Below, piece after piece: positions 16,643 through 27,391 of a DNA stretch of 64,000 bases. The DNA is taken from NCBI GenBank assembly GCA_021203305.1, contig JAJQBK010000058.1, positions 32,771 to 96,770 of the forward strand, given 5' to 3'. Made by a program: the position numbers and the translations under genes. The first letter of the stretch is position 1; every line of letters begins with the position of its first letter. The notes under the pieces were generated by a model. The model searched no databases, had not been told where the DNA came from, and worked only from the letters and a program-made list of their open reading frames with translations. Origin of the DNA: Lachnospiraceae bacterium. GTDB lineage: Bacteria > Bacillota > Clostridia > Lachnospirales > Lachnospiraceae.

Positions 16643-18226
16643 TTACACTACAGCCTCCACCAGCACCTTATCACCCAGCATGATTTCTTTCACCCCGATC
16701 TGTTTCTTTTTATTAAAATTGAAGCTGAGCATATATCCTTTATCTAAATGATAATAATCCAGATACTCCATCAGCTGCTGCTCCCCGCGCTCGTGATAAG
16801 CATTTCCGCGGTATATCTTCAGCTCAATAATATACTGCTCGCCCCGATAATCAATAATCAAATCGGTACGCTCTCTGTTTCTGGACCGCGTTTCCACGTA
16901 ATAATTCCCTGTTCCATTGATAATGGGCCGCAAAAACAGCATAAAATAACGCCTTCCATCATCCTCGATAAATTTCTGATCCTGATCTCCGTATATATCA
17001 TCAAAATAAAGCACAAACTTTTCCAGCAGAAGCTTCATATCCAGCTTGCCATTCTGAATAAACTGATTCCTGTCCTGTTCCGCGTAATTGTACAGTTCCT
17101 CCCGCCCGACCTCCGGGGGCATCAGAAAATAATTGTACAAACGGGTTTCGAATATCCGGTTAGCTATCTGCAGTCTGCCCCCCTCCGCTTTCACAAAACC
17201 AAACATATGGAGCAGATCTGTGACAGGGTCGTCCACATTATAGGGGACCGGATCGCCCCTGAATAATATTGCGTGAATTCTCTCCTTCATTTCGGGATAC
17301 AGGTTCAATTTTTCGAACAGAGAATCAAACAGCGCATTTTTTTCCTGTAAGAGAATCCGTACCGCCTCCAACACCCCTTCCTTTGTCCATACTTCTTTCC
17401 GACCGGGGAACTCCTCTGTGCCGGCAATATATTCATCCATCAGCTTGCACAGACGTGAAACCAGAACCGGGTAGCCGGAAGTGTATTCATACAAAAGCTC
17501 CGCTATCTCTTCTATATCCATTCCGGTATGGTAATCTGTCTCATATTCTTTCAGCATACCACTGATATCCGAAACAGAAAAATTCATGGCTACATTAAAA
17601 TCTGCCGCGATGTTCCACGGACTGTTTGTTTTATGCTCCTCATCCGGACGAATCTTTCTCCGGATATTTCTGATATCATAAACCCCGGCCAAAATCACAG
17701 ACTGGAATGTAGCCGCTTTCGGCCGTTTCAGGTAATAGGCGCGAAGCTGTGCCAGAAAATCCAGAAACACCTGATTATTCGTTGCGGTGTCCACTTCATC
17801 AATAATCAGGACCACTCCCCGATCCTTCTTCCTGCACCAGGATTTTATCACTCTGAAAAGGGAGTTGAGGGAATTGATTCTGGCTGTGCCTTCCACAAAC
17901 TCCAGAAATTGCTCTTCTATTCCTTCCGGGAAAGCTGCCACACTGTCCAGCAATTCCTCCGAGAAAGCCGCCACAAATGCCTGTTCATCCTCAAAGGACA
18001 TTGTACTCATTGTCTGAAAATCCAGACTCACCACCTCATAATCACTCCGCAGATATTCCGCAAGCGCATTCAGTGTGGTCGTCTTGCCGTACTGCCGTCC
18101 CCGGTTAATCGTAAAATAATCCCCGTTATCGACCATCCTCTTAATCTGTTTTAATCGAGAACTCAGATCAACCATGTAGTGCTTCTCCGGTCTGCATAAT
18201 CCGTTTACATTAAAATATCTTACCAT
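16643..18226 (-). CDS. AAA-like ATPase fused to a PD-(D/E)XK nuclease-like domain
   Basis: 527 residues. Walker A GRQYGKTT at 43-50 and Walker B VVLIIDEVDTA at 138-148 mark an AAA-like domain of the type common in Clostridia and Bacteroidetes. The last 110 residues carry RTDLIIDY...YIIELKIYRG, the D...ExK signature of PD-(D/E)XK nuclease folds. The role is not known; these proteins occur in many near-identical genomic copies and are often suspected of a mobile or defence function. ATG with GGAGG. It stands alone. Confidence 0.8.
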   Translation of the reverse strand: MVRYFNVNGLCRPEKHYMVDLSSRLKQIKRMVDNGDYFTINRGRQYGKTTTLNALAEYLRSDYEVVSLDFQTMSTMSFEDEQAFVAAFSEELLDSVAAFPEGIEEQFLEFVEGTARINSLNSLFRVIKSWCRKKDRGVVLIIDEVDTATNNQVFLDFLAQLRAYYLKRPKAATFQSVILAGVYDIRNIRRKIRPDEEHKTNSPWNIAADFNVAMNFSVSDISGMLKEYETDYHTGMDIEEIAELLYEYTSGYPVLVSRLCKLMDEYIAGTEEFPGRKEVWTKEGVLEAVRILLQEKNALFDSLFEKLNLYPEMKERIHAILFRGDPVPYNVDDPVTDLLHMFGFVKAEGGRLQIANRIFETRLYNYFLMPPEVGREELYNYAEQDRNQFIQNGKLDMKLLLEKFVLYFDDIYGDQDQKFIEDDGRRYFMLFLRPIINGTGNYYVETRSRNRERTDLIIDYRGEQYIIELKIYRGNAYHERGEQQLMEYLDYYHLDKGYMLSFNFNKKKQIGVKEIMLGDKVLVEAVV

Positions 18227-18377
18227 TTCCGTGGCCTCCCTGTCAGCTTCCCGCTAAATACCCGCATTCATTGTAATGCTTCAATGTTGACATTCACAGC
18301 AGATCCTCTTTTGCATTCAGATTACCATAGAGTCAATTTCAAATCAAGAGAGAAAAAACTGTAGAAATCTCTCCGAT

Positions 18378-18418
18378 AAAAAAGGCTTCCGGTACACATT
18401 TGTGCACCAGAAACCTTT
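18378..18418 (-). terminator. Terminator of the C39 peptidase gene
   Basis: Stem AAAGG-TTTCTGGT/ACCGGAAG-CCTTT with imperfect pairs, followed by a U run on the minus strand, 15 bases after the gene. Confidence 0.65.
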
Positions 18419-18432
18419 CTGCCTCCAAGCTC

Positions 18433-19431
18433 CTATTCCGCCTCAAAAATCCACATCTTTTTGATCTGTTCCATCAACGTTTCATAGTCCCAGAGCCGGG
18501 AACTGTGCTCCACACTGTTGGGGTCATGTACCCGGATCCGGCCATCCTCCACACCCGCCAGCACAATGAAGTGTCCTCCGTTGGTGAAGTCCCCGGCCTT
18601 CACAGAGCAGATGATGGGATAGCCCTCCTCCAAAAGCTCCAGCAGCTCCTCCTCGCTGACAGTGGTCAGAAGTTCCTCTCCGGTGACGCCAAATTCCGCC
18701 GCGCCGTCCGTCATCAGTGCCCACATGGTGCCTGTACCGCTCATATAATAACCGTTTTCCATGGCAAATTCCCCGATCACGGCCGGGGAGGCCTCCGCAT
18801 TCCCTGTCAGCGCCACAATGACCATGGACAGACACGTTGGTCCGCAGCCCGAAAGCCCCAGGCAGCTTGCTCCGTAGGACAGATAGCCCCAGCGCGCATC
18901 CCACTGCAGATAATAAGGAAAGCTTCTGCCAACCTCCGCCTCGGTGAGTTCGCCCGCTGTCGACCGGTCCGCATCCAGGTATCCGGCCACAAAATCCACC
19001 ATCTCCGGATTATTGCACAGCGCCACTAAAAGCTCCATGGGATACTCCTCCCGGTTTTCATAAATTTCCTCAAACTCCGGATATTGTCCGGCCAGGTCCG
19101 CCAGCGCCTGTATACATTCCTTGTCCGACAGATCCCGGGGCACCACCGTGCCGTAGCGGGAGACAAAATCATTCAGCAGATCCGTCTCCTCCTCTTCTGG
19201 CTCCTCGTTTTCCTCCACCGCCAGGTCCGCCGATACAGACGCTTCCTCTGCCCGAATATTCTCCGGATCTCCGCTCACGGTCTCCGTCACATTTTCGTCC
19301 GCCGACACATTTTCATTGATGGTGGAGCCCGCCACTCCTATGGCCAGGCCGATCAGGAACACGGCTCCCATAATCAGAATACTCTTTATACTTCCCGCAC
19401 CCGCTCTCGATCTTTTGCTTCCTCTTCTCAT
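18433..19431 (-). CDS. Exported or membrane-anchored C39-like cysteine peptidase
   Basis: 332 residues: basic N-terminus, one membrane or signal segment (about 15-36), an acidic linker (about 45-85), then a Peptidase_C39_2 domain from about 165. Catalytic residues are Cys196 in SGCGPTC, His in GGHFIVLAG and the downstream HDPNS. C39-like domains process peptides or act on the cell surface. No bacteriocin or ABC exporter gene is near, so the substrate is not evident. Confidence 0.85.
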   Translation of the reverse strand: MRRGSKRSRAGAGSIKSILIMGAVFLIGLAIGVAGSTINENVSADENVTETVSGDPENIRAEEASVSADLAVEENEEPEEEETDLLNDFVSRYGTVVPRDLSDKECIQALADLAGQYPEFEEIYENREEYPMELLVALCNNPEMVDFVAGYLDADRSTAGELTEAEVGRSFPYYLQWDARWGYLSYGASCLGLSGCGPTCLSMVIVALTGNAEASPAVIGEFAMENGYYMSGTGTMWALMTDGAAEFGVTGEELLTTVSEEELLELLEEGYPIICSVKAGDFTNGGHFIVLAGVEDGRIRVHDPNSVEHSSRLWDYETLMEQIKKMWIFEAE

Positions 19432-19839
19432 CTGCCTCTCAATTTCCCTCTGTCTTACCGGAACTCTTCCTCATTCTCCGGCCTTTATGTCCGCAATTCC
19501 ATTCCGTTTTCTGTCGCAGTCTGGTCGGAAACGGCTTGTTTTCCATCACGTCCGTTATTCCCGCCCCATTGATACTCCTCGTACCTGTTCACTGTCACAC
19601 AGCCGCTGTTTTCCACCATAACGAAATTATGTTAAGATTTTGTATCCGGAAAAGGGAATTTTTTCTTAAAAATCGCTGTCTTATCGATTATTTTATGCTA
19701 TACTTGCTCATACAGCACTTTTACAGTAAAGAAGCCCTTTTCTTTCAGTAAAAACCAGAATTTCCCATAAGGGAACCAGGAAAGCCGCGTCCTTCGACGC
19801 GGCTCTCCTGCACTCCTTCTATCTGACCACACGGATCGC
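19432..19839. other. Intergenic gap, little recognisable
   Basis: About 400 bases between the C39 peptidase and the small ACP-like gene. The ACP-like gene is followed by a stable stem AGCCGCGTC/GACGCGGCT (19783-19804), with only a weak U run. I see no convincing promoter, RNA or ORF in the remainder, which is AT-rich around 19620-19750. Confidence 0.4.
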
Positions 19840-20067
19840 TTACATTTCTTCTTCATAGCAGTCAATCAGCTCCCCGATTGACTCCGGCTGTCCGAAATAA
19901 GTATCCACCTCCAGCTCCTCGCTGATCGCGTCAATGATCTCCTGCAGATCCTCCTCCCCGATTCCGATTTCCAGAAAAACCATGTCCTCAGATAAATCCT
20001 CAACATCCTCCTTGACATACTCACTGATCACCCTGAATACGCAGTCGGCAATTTCCGCTCTGCCCAT
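19840..20067 (-). CDS. Acyl-carrier-protein-like protein without the phosphopantetheine serine
   Basis: A 75-residue acidic helical protein whose pattern follows acyl carrier proteins: helix 1 (ADCVFRVISEYVK), an acidic loop LSEDMVF, then LEIGIGEEDLQEIIDAI where ACPs have LGLDSLDxVEL, and a last helix IGELIDCYEEE. The position of the serine that carries phosphopantetheine is Glu38, so it cannot be a normal carrier. AGGAGG stands before the ATG. It stands alone; its partner is unknown. Confidence 0.6.
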   Translation of the reverse strand: MGRAEIADCVFRVISEYVKEDVEDLSEDMVFLEIGIGEEDLQEIIDAISEELEVDTYFGQPESIGELIDCYEEEM

Positions 20068-20238
20068 AACAAATCCTCCTAAAAAACCTTATTGCAGTCA
20101 GGACCCTTCCGTCGCTGTACATTGGGTTGATTGTAACACCAGTAGGAGGATTTGTAAATACATATCTTACCACTTTTCAAAGGCGGACAAAAAACTGTTT
20201 TTCATAAGTGCTGTTTCGTTACTGTTTCCGGCCGTTTC

Positions 20239-20892
20239 TCAGATTTTTCCCTCCTTCAGAAGCTCCAGCACTTCAAACAAATCCCTGCACTCTGCGGTAT
20301 ACAGACTTTTCATCTCCTCCGTCACAGGCAGCAGGTCCGGCACCATGACCGTGATGAAGCCGCCTCTTTTTCCCGCCCGGACGCCGTTATGGCTGTCTTC
20401 TAAGACCAGGCACTCCGCCGGGTTTACATTCATTCTTTTTGCCGCCAGCAGAAAAATCTCCGGGTCAGGCTTGGAACAGGCCACCTCATGGCCGCTGACA
20501 ATCACCTGAAAATATTTTTCCAGCTTTCCGTTGGCCAGATGCCGTTCAATGACCTCTCTGGAGCTGCTGGAGGCCACCGCCATGGGGATATTCTGTCCGG
20601 ACAGCCACTCAATCAGCTTATCCAGCCCCGGTTTTTTGGGCACGGGTCTGGCAAAGGCTTCCCTGGCACAATCGTTAAAGCGCCGCAAAATGGCGTCCGT
20701 GTCCACATTCTCCCCGTAGAAGGAGCGCAGCACCTCGCGGCTGCTCTCCCCCGCCGTTCCCCGAAAGGCGTCCGGCAGCTCCTCATAATAGAGAAGCCCC
20801 AGCGATTCCAGCGTAGGCTTCCAGAATGTGGTCCACATGGGCTCCGTGTCAAACATCAGGCCATCCAGGTCAAAAATTACCGCTTTTACCAT
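20239..20892 (-). CDS. HAD-superfamily phosphatase, beta-phosphoglucomutase-like
   Basis: 217 residues from the ATG at 20892, which has GGAGG six bases upstream. HAD motif I FDLDGLMFD, motif II VASSSS, the Lys in CSKPDPEIF and motif IV LEDSHNG are present, with the helical cap typical of subfamily I. It resembles YhcW/beta-PGM-type sugar-phosphate phosphatases; the substrate cannot be read from sequence. It lies alone, upstream of the ACP-like gene and downstream of the purine genes' terminator. Confidence 0.85.
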   Translation of the reverse strand: MVKAVIFDLDGLMFDTEPMWTTFWKPTLESLGLLYYEELPDAFRGTAGESSREVLRSFYGENVDTDAILRRFNDCAREAFARPVPKKPGLDKLIEWLSGQNIPMAVASSSSREVIERHLANGKLEKYFQVIVSGHEVACSKPDPEIFLLAAKRMNVNPAECLVLEDSHNGVRAGKRGGFITVMVPDLLPVTEEMKSLYTAECRDLFEVLELLKEGKI

Positions 20893-21015
20893 AAGCATCC
20901 TCCCAAAGTTTCAAGTTGACCGGGAATGTATCATCAGTCTCTTACAAGCGAAGCTGACGAACCAGATGATAAATTTCAAGTCAGTTATAAATAGTAACTT
21001 TTAAGGGCAAAAACA

Positions 21016-21048
21016 GGAACCCGCTATTGTTTTCCCTTTGCGGGTTCC
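21016..21048 (-). terminator. Terminator of the purO-AICARFT operon
   Basis: GGAACCCGC/GCGGGTTCC stem with a 15-base loop and a TGTTTTTG tail on the minus strand, about 65 bases after the AICARFT stop. Confidence 0.8.
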
Positions 21049-21112
21049 CGTCTCTTATCCAACAGTTCAGGATAAAATTTCCGCCAGCCTTAGACGGATT
21101 TCCGACAGCTCC

Positions 21113-22291
21113 TCAATGATGGAACAGCCGGATTCCGGTGAATACCATGGCCATTCCCAGCTCGTCGGCCCGTTTAATCACCGCGTCGTCGCGGACAGAG
21201 CCGCCCGGCTGAGCCACATATCTGACGCCGCTCTTATAAGCCCGGTCAATATTGTCATAGAACGGGAAAAACGCGTCGGACCCCAGAGTCACATCCGTCA
21301 GGCCGTTCAGCCAGGCTCTCTTTTCCTCTCTGGTAAATACCGGTGGCTTTTCCTTAAAAGTGTTCTCCCACTTGCCATCGGCCAGCAGATCCTCATACTC
21401 ATCGCCGATATACAAATCGATGGCGTTGTCCCGGTCCGGACGGCTGATTTTATCCAGGAAGGGCAGATTCATGACCTGCGGCGCCTGGCGCAGATACCAG
21501 TTGTCCGCCTTCTGTCCGGCCAGTCTGGTGCAGTGGATGCGGGACTGCTGTCCGGCGCCGATGCTGATGGCCTGGCCGTCCTTCACATAGCAGACGGAGT
21601 TGGACTGCGTATATTTCAGGGTGATCAGGGCAATTTTCATGTCATTTAAGGCGTTCTCAGGGATGTCCTTATTTTCCGTCACAACCCTGGAAAGGAAATC
21701 CCCGTTAATGTCCAGCTCGTTCCTGCCCTGCTCAAAGGTGACGCCGAACACCTGCTTGCGCTCCACCTTCGCCGGCTGATAATCCGGGTCGATCTGAATG
21801 ATATTGTAGCCGCCCTTCTTTTTCTGTAATAAAAGCTCCATGGCCTCCTCAGTGTAGCCCGGCGCGATAACGCCGTCCGACACCTCCCGCTTGATCAGTC
21901 TGGCGGTATCCTTGTCACACACATCGGACAGGGCGATAAAATCCCCAAAGGAGCTCATTCTGTCCGCGCCTCTGGCTCGGGCGTAGGCGCAGGCCAGAGG
22001 AGACAGCTCTCCCAGATCATTCACCCAGTAAATTTTCGCCAGCGTGTCCGTCAGGGGCAGCCCCACGGCAGCGCCGGCGGGGGAAACGTGTTTAAAGGAT
22101 GCGGCGGCGGGCAGGCCGGTGGCCTTCTTCAGCTCGCTGACCAGCTGCCAGCCGTTGAGCGCATCCAGAAAATTGATGTAGCCCGGGCGGCCGTTTAAGA
22201 CGGTGACGGGAAGGTCGCCGCCGTCCTCCATGAAGATGCGGGAGGGCTTCTGGTTGGGGTTGCAGCCGTATTTTAACTGTAGTTCTTGCAT
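21113..22291 (-). CDS. Stand-alone AICAR formyltransferase
   Basis: 392 residues matching the AICARFT domain of PurH but without the N-terminal IMP cyclohydrolase part. It opens LQLKYGCNPNQKPSRI, with SFKHVSPAGAAVG holding the catalytic Lys-His pair and IGAGQQSRIHCTRLAG. It transfers a formyl group from 10-formyl-THF to AICAR, giving FAICAR. It directly follows the PurO-type cyclohydrolase gene (19 bases), so the two steps usually fused in PurH are carried by two genes of one operon. Confidence 0.92.
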   Translation of the reverse strand: MQELQLKYGCNPNQKPSRIFMEDGGDLPVTVLNGRPGYINFLDALNGWQLVSELKKATGLPAAASFKHVSPAGAAVGLPLTDTLAKIYWVNDLGELSPLACAYARARGADRMSSFGDFIALSDVCDKDTARLIKREVSDGVIAPGYTEEAMELLLQKKKGGYNIIQIDPDYQPAKVERKQVFGVTFEQGRNELDINGDFLSRVVTENKDIPENALNDMKIALITLKYTQSNSVCYVKDGQAISIGAGQQSRIHCTRLAGQKADNWYLRQAPQVMNLPFLDKISRPDRDNAIDLYIGDEYEDLLADGKWENTFKEKPPVFTREEKRAWLNGLTDVTLGSDAFFPFYDNIDRAYKSGVRYVAQPGGSVRDDAVIKRADELGMAMVFTGIRLFHH

Positions 22292-22310
22292 GGTATGTCT
22301 CCGTTTCTAC

Positions 22311-23024
22311 TTATACGTTCTTATTTAATATACGAGTCTCATAAATACCAGTCGCGATATCAATATACCGCACAAACAGGGAAATTTTATTTTCCTCATT
22401 TAGATTGGTCCACAGCATGTCGGTAAAGGCGTCGATGTCGTCCATCACCGACACGCGTTTGGGCTCTCCCTCGAAGCTGGGAAGGGGATTTTTGTTTTCC
22501 CTGTAGGTGTGGAGGAAGCGGCCCTCGCCGGGGATAGGTTTATCGTAGGTGTAGGTATAGCGGTCGCAGGCGTCCGGATTGCCGTTCGCCGACTTTAAAA
22601 CAGAAAGGGCGTAACCGAATTTTCCGTCATGGATATCCAGAATTCCGGAAATGCGGGGAGTATAATTGGGGCCGTCCGGCTCAAACTCCCGGCTCCTCAA
22701 GGACTGCTCAAAGGTTTTGCCGCTGGCAAGGCCGTCATAAACCGTGTCCGTCTGGTCGCCGTTGGTCACAATGGTGTATTGGCCCAGCACGCGGACCGGG
22801 GCATAAATAATCAGGCTCGGGTCCTCCATTTTGGACGGGTCATAAGCCTGGGTGCGGATTCCCTCTCCCTCCTCCACAAACACCCGGTTCCTGGAATTTT
22901 CGCTGCGTCCCATGATAAAATAGGCCGCGATGGCCTTCTTCCCATCGGGAGAGCGCCCGATGATGATGCCTCTGCCTGGATAGGGATTGGAGCCAAGCTC
23001 CTCCGCCAGATTTTTTATTTCCAT
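22311..23024 (-). CDS. purO: IMP cyclohydrolase, PurO type
   Basis: 237 residues of the IMP_cyclohyd family first known from archaea: NPYPGRGIIIGRSPDGK, YFIMGRSENSRNRVF and GPNYTPRISGI are its marks. It closes FAICAR to IMP, the last step of purine synthesis. It is the first gene of the operon with the stand-alone AICARFT. GGAGG before the ATG. An 82-base palindromic element (23051-23132) lies just upstream of its ribosome binding site. Confidence 0.9.
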   Translation of the reverse strand: MEIKNLAEELGSNPYPGRGIIIGRSPDGKKAIAAYFIMGRSENSRNRVFVEEGEGIRTQAYDPSKMEDPSLIIYAPVRVLGQYTIVTNGDQTDTVYDGLASGKTFEQSLRSREFEPDGPNYTPRISGILDIHDGKFGYALSVLKSANGNPDACDRYTYTYDKPIPGEGRFLHTYRENKNPLPSFEGEPKRVSVMDDIDAFTDMLWTNLNEENKISLFVRYIDIATGIYETRILNKNV

Positions 23025-23050
23025 CCTGATTTCCTCCTGTGTATGATATT

Positions 23051-23132
23051 AAGGACCTGTTCCAAAATAACTGACGTATCCTGCGCCGTCCAATACGCAA
23101 ATCTGCGCATGTTATATTGTAACAGCTCCTAA
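23051..23132. repeat. Palindromic element, dispersed repeat family B copy 1
   Basis: Ends AGGACCTGTTCCAAAATAAC and its imperfect inverse at 23111-23130 (16 of 20 match). The interior, read on the minus strand, contains ATTTGCGTATTGG...CAGGAT...TTATTTTGGAACAG, shared with other copies at about 31228-31293, 40858-40920 and 55071-55160. Confidence 0.55.
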
Positions 23133-23746
23133 GCGCTTTGCTGTATCAAAGGAAGTTCTGTGTCATCCTTCCAGATTTTAAGGCGGCTCACAGCCAGACA
23201 GGCCGCGATGAAAAGACAGACAAGCATTCTGGAGCCCGTCTGATGACTGAAGCAGTCTGTGACTCGCTCCACCACACTGTCTGAAAAAACCAGATAAGGG
23301 TCCTCACTTCCCGTTCCCACATAAGCCTGATTGGCGGCATCAATAACCGATATCTCCAGGTTATTGCTTATCACAACATTATTCTCCGAAAAGAATACGC
23401 TGGGATTGAAATCCTTCTGAATCACCCCCGCACTGCTGACTGTGACAGCACTGATATTGACCAGCTCATCCTCCTGGGGGAAGTCCAGCCTCAGACCCGT
23501 CAGATGCCCTTCCAGTTCTCCGTCCAGGCGGAAGCTGATCTGCATTTTTTCATAATTAATCTCTCCTGATACACTCCTGTCATCGCTGAAGTCAGGATAC
23601 GTGTCCGTCGTGTAATATAAAAGATAGCTCCCTCCTGTAAAATCACCGAAGGAAACGGTAATGACCAGATCGGAAGCCGGTCGCGGAAAATAGATATAAT
23701 TCACCGCCAGAACCACAGCCGCCGCGCAGCATATTTTTTTCTTCAT
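23129..23746 (-). CDS. Exported protein of unknown function with two membrane segments
   Basis: 205 residues. N-terminal signal or anchor (about 3-17), an extracellular beta-rich middle (about 25-165) and a C-terminal membrane helix (about 172-190) with a short cytosolic tail. GGAG before the ATG. Divergent from the polytopic membrane gene at 23863. Such beta domains accompany GT-C type glycosyltransferases in Lachnospiraceae, so a link is possible but is inference. I do not recognise the family. Confidence 0.55.
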   Translation of the reverse strand: MKKKICCAAAVVLAVNYIYFPRPASDLVITVSFGDFTGGSYLLYYTTDTYPDFSDDRSVSGEINYEKMQISFRLDGELEGHLTGLRLDFPQEDELVNISAVTVSSAGVIQKDFNPSVFFSENNVVISNNLEISVIDAANQAYVGTGSEDPYLVFSDSVVERVTDCFSHQTGSRMLVCLFIAACLAVSRLKIWKDDTELPLIQQSA

Positions 23747-23862
23747 CCCTTCTCCTTATTGTAAAATTAACACATTTATTCTATAATAAATAACCGGAAA
23801 CCGCTATTTTTTACCGGGGCGCCTATAAAGCTCCAATACACGCCAGAAAGGGAACTGCTCTT

Positions 23863-25134
23863 ATGAATACAGAATCAGAAGCCTCAAAAATCTCCAAAAA
23901 TCCGGAAACCGAACAGGGAAATCTTCCCGTGATCATCCTCGGCGTAGTTCTGGGATGGCTGATATACTCTTTTGTAAAGGCGGAGCTGACCTCCTCCCTT
24001 TCCGATTACAACGGCCATCTTTACGTCTATCTGCCTCAGTTTGATCAGGGCAATCTGCTTGAGGGCTGGAAAATGGTTCCCTACTGCATGTGGCATGTGT
24101 CCGTGATTTTGCTGAAGGTTCTCCTGCATCTTCCCTTAGAAGAGGCTGCCGCATGGGTATCCTGCGCCTACAACCTTTTCTCCTACCTGGTAATCTACTG
24201 GATGCTTCTGCGTTATGCGCATGCTCATGGCTGTAAAGAAAACACGCAAAAAGCCGCGTTTATCGCCTTTGGCCTTTCTCTCGTTCAGGGCATATATCTT
24301 GACTGGCTGGGAGTCACAGGACCCTATGTGGGAATCTTTTCCATTAATCCCCTGCACAATCCCACCCAGACTGCCGTGAAGGGATTCGCCCTTTTGTGCT
24401 TCGCTCTGATCCTTGATATCTGGGGTCTGCAGAAGAAGGAGAACTATCACGGAATCTTTTTCCCCGTAGAAAAAAATCCGAAAAAATATTATCTGCTGCT
24501 CACGCTCATTCTGTTTCTGTCCGCGGCCGCCAAACCCACCTTCGCGGAGATGTTCATCCCCGCTGTGGCGCTGATCATGCTCTTTGAATGGGGAAAGCGG
24601 ATCCTCCAGAAGGATGGCAGCGCCTCCCTGTATTTCAGGCATTGTCTGAACACTCTGCTGTGTGCCCTTCCCGCCCTTGCCTACATCCTGCTGCAGTTTC
24701 TCGCTTACTTTATCTGGGGCGGAAGCTATGGCGCGGACGGAGGCTTCACAGTCACGAAGTGGCTGGAGGTATGGAGCCTGTTCAGTGATAACGTGATCCT
24801 GTCCGTGGCTCTGGGAATGGCCTTTCCCCTTTTCATGATCCTGATTGACTCCGCTTTTTTCCTCCGGGATGATCTGGGCCGGCTTTCTCTTGTGGGATAC
24901 GCCATTGGCTTTCTGGAAGCTGCCCTGTTAGGGGAAGGCGGCTCCAAGCTCAGCCATGGAGACTTCCTCTGGCCCCTGATGTCAGGGATGCTGCTTGTCT
25001 GGGTTGCCGCAGCCCTCCGGCTTACGGTTCTTGATCAGACACAGCGCGATACCCGCGGCAAAAAGCTTCTGCTGGATATCGCGTTCTGTATCTTCTGTTT
25101 TCATATGATGTTCGGATTTCTCTATATATTATGA
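23863..25134 (+). CDS. Polytopic membrane protein, possibly GT-C-like
   Basis: 423 residues with about ten membrane helices. The first extracytosolic loop holds LSDYNGHLYVYLPQFDQGN, and a later loop SINPLHNPTQTAVKG. The arrangement (acidic residue in the first loop, many helices) resembles GT-C glycosyltransferases of surface polysaccharide synthesis, but no family is recognised with certainty. It has AGAAAGG before the ATG, lies head-to-head with the unknown exported protein, and converges on guaB. Confidence 0.55.
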   Translation: MNTESEASKISKNPETEQGNLPVIILGVVLGWLIYSFVKAELTSSLSDYNGHLYVYLPQFDQGNLLEGWKMVPYCMWHVSVILLKVLLHLPLEEAAAWVSCAYNLFSYLVIYWMLLRYAHAHGCKENTQKAAFIAFGLSLVQGIYLDWLGVTGPYVGIFSINPLHNPTQTAVKGFALLCFALILDIWGLQKKENYHGIFFPVEKNPKKYYLLLTLILFLSAAAKPTFAEMFIPAVALIMLFEWGKRILQKDGSASLYFRHCLNTLLCALPALAYILLQFLAYFIWGGSYGADGGFTVTKWLEVWSLFSDNVILSVALGMAFPLFMILIDSAFFLRDDLGRLSLVGYAIGFLEAALLGEGGSKLSHGDFLWPLMSGMLLVWVAAALRLTVLDQTQRDTRGKKLLLDIAFCIFCFHMMFGFLYIL

Positions 25135-25138
25135 CTCT

Positions 25139-26655
<1,517 letters not shown>

Positions 26656-26681
26656 TTATATGTAATGATAATTATTAGACG

Positions 26682-26711
26682 AGTATAATTGAGACGCCTC
26701 GTAAATGTCAA
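26682..26711 (-). promoter_or_regulatory. Promoter of guaB
   Basis: TTGACA (26706-26711), 18 bases, TATACT (26682-26687), about 50 bases before the ATG. Confidence 0.7.
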
Positions 26712-26729
26712 CAGCAAAAATGACAGAAA

Positions 26730-26750
26730 ACAAGGCAGCCCCAGCCTTGT
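26730..26750 (-). terminator. Terminator of the 166-aa membrane protein gene
   Basis: ACAAGGC/GCCTTGT stem with a seven-base loop and TTTC tail on the minus strand, 17 bases after that gene and just upstream of the guaB promoter. Confidence 0.6.
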
Positions 26751-26766
26751 CTTTCCGTAATCTGTG

Positions 26767-27267
26767 TCAATTCAGAAAAACCTTGTTGGGCGCTGCCCTG
26801 TAAAGCGCGTTCGCGAACTCATCATTCAATTCAAAATACGCCTGAACTCCCGTATTGTAATACATGATAAAAATCGGATTCTGCGGCTCCTTCGAGTTGC
26901 CGGTGTAATCAACCTTCTTGTACTGTTTGTGCTTAAAGCCGTCCAGGTGAACGGATTTCTCCGGCGCTATGATCTCCACCTTGCCAAGGTCATAGACGGC
27001 CACTCTCCTTCTGCTGGTCTTATTGGCAATCCGGTCCACGGAAATCTCCCTGTCCACATAGGAATACTCATACTCAATCTTGGTATAACGGAAGGCAAAC
27101 CAGGTGGCAATCCCGAAAATAATGATCACAAACAGCGCAACCGAGCTTGCCGTCATCAGATAGAAAAGCACCGCCAGCACGATCAGCGCGATACAGCCCG
27201 CGCGCAGCGCCTTTCCTTTGCCTGTCATTTTTCTGTCTACCAGCCACTCCACGTAGGTCTCGTTCAT
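26767..27267 (-). CDS. Membrane protein of unknown function (DUF6106-like)
   Basis: 166 residues from the ATG at 27267 (MNETYVEWLVDRK), which has AGGAG eight bases upstream. Two adjacent membrane helices (about 22-60), then a mixed alpha/beta cytosolic part with EYSYVDREISVDRI and YNTGVQAYFELND. It looks like the small Lachnospiraceae family listed as DUF6106, from memory only. It stands alone; no function can be given. Confidence 0.6.
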   Translation of the reverse strand: MNETYVEWLVDRKMTGKGKALRAGCIALIVLAVLFYLMTASSVALFVIIIFGIATWFAFRYTKIEYEYSYVDREISVDRIANKTSRRRVAVYDLGKVEIIAPEKSVHLDGFKHKQYKKVDYTGNSKEPQNPIFIMYYNTGVQAYFELNDEFANALYRAAPNKVFLN

Positions 27268-27391
27268 CGTTCTGCTCCTTTTTATACAAATCTTTAACGT
27301 ACAGTATAGCACATCCTCTCCCGAAAAGGAAACGAATTTTTGGCCGAATTTTGAATTTATAGTAATTTTAGGAAGTTTCTCTTTTCATTCA

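Noticed and set aside
16643..18226. Defence system
   Set aside because: The ATPase/nuclease-like protein stands alone with no other defence genes; calling it a system would be guesswork.
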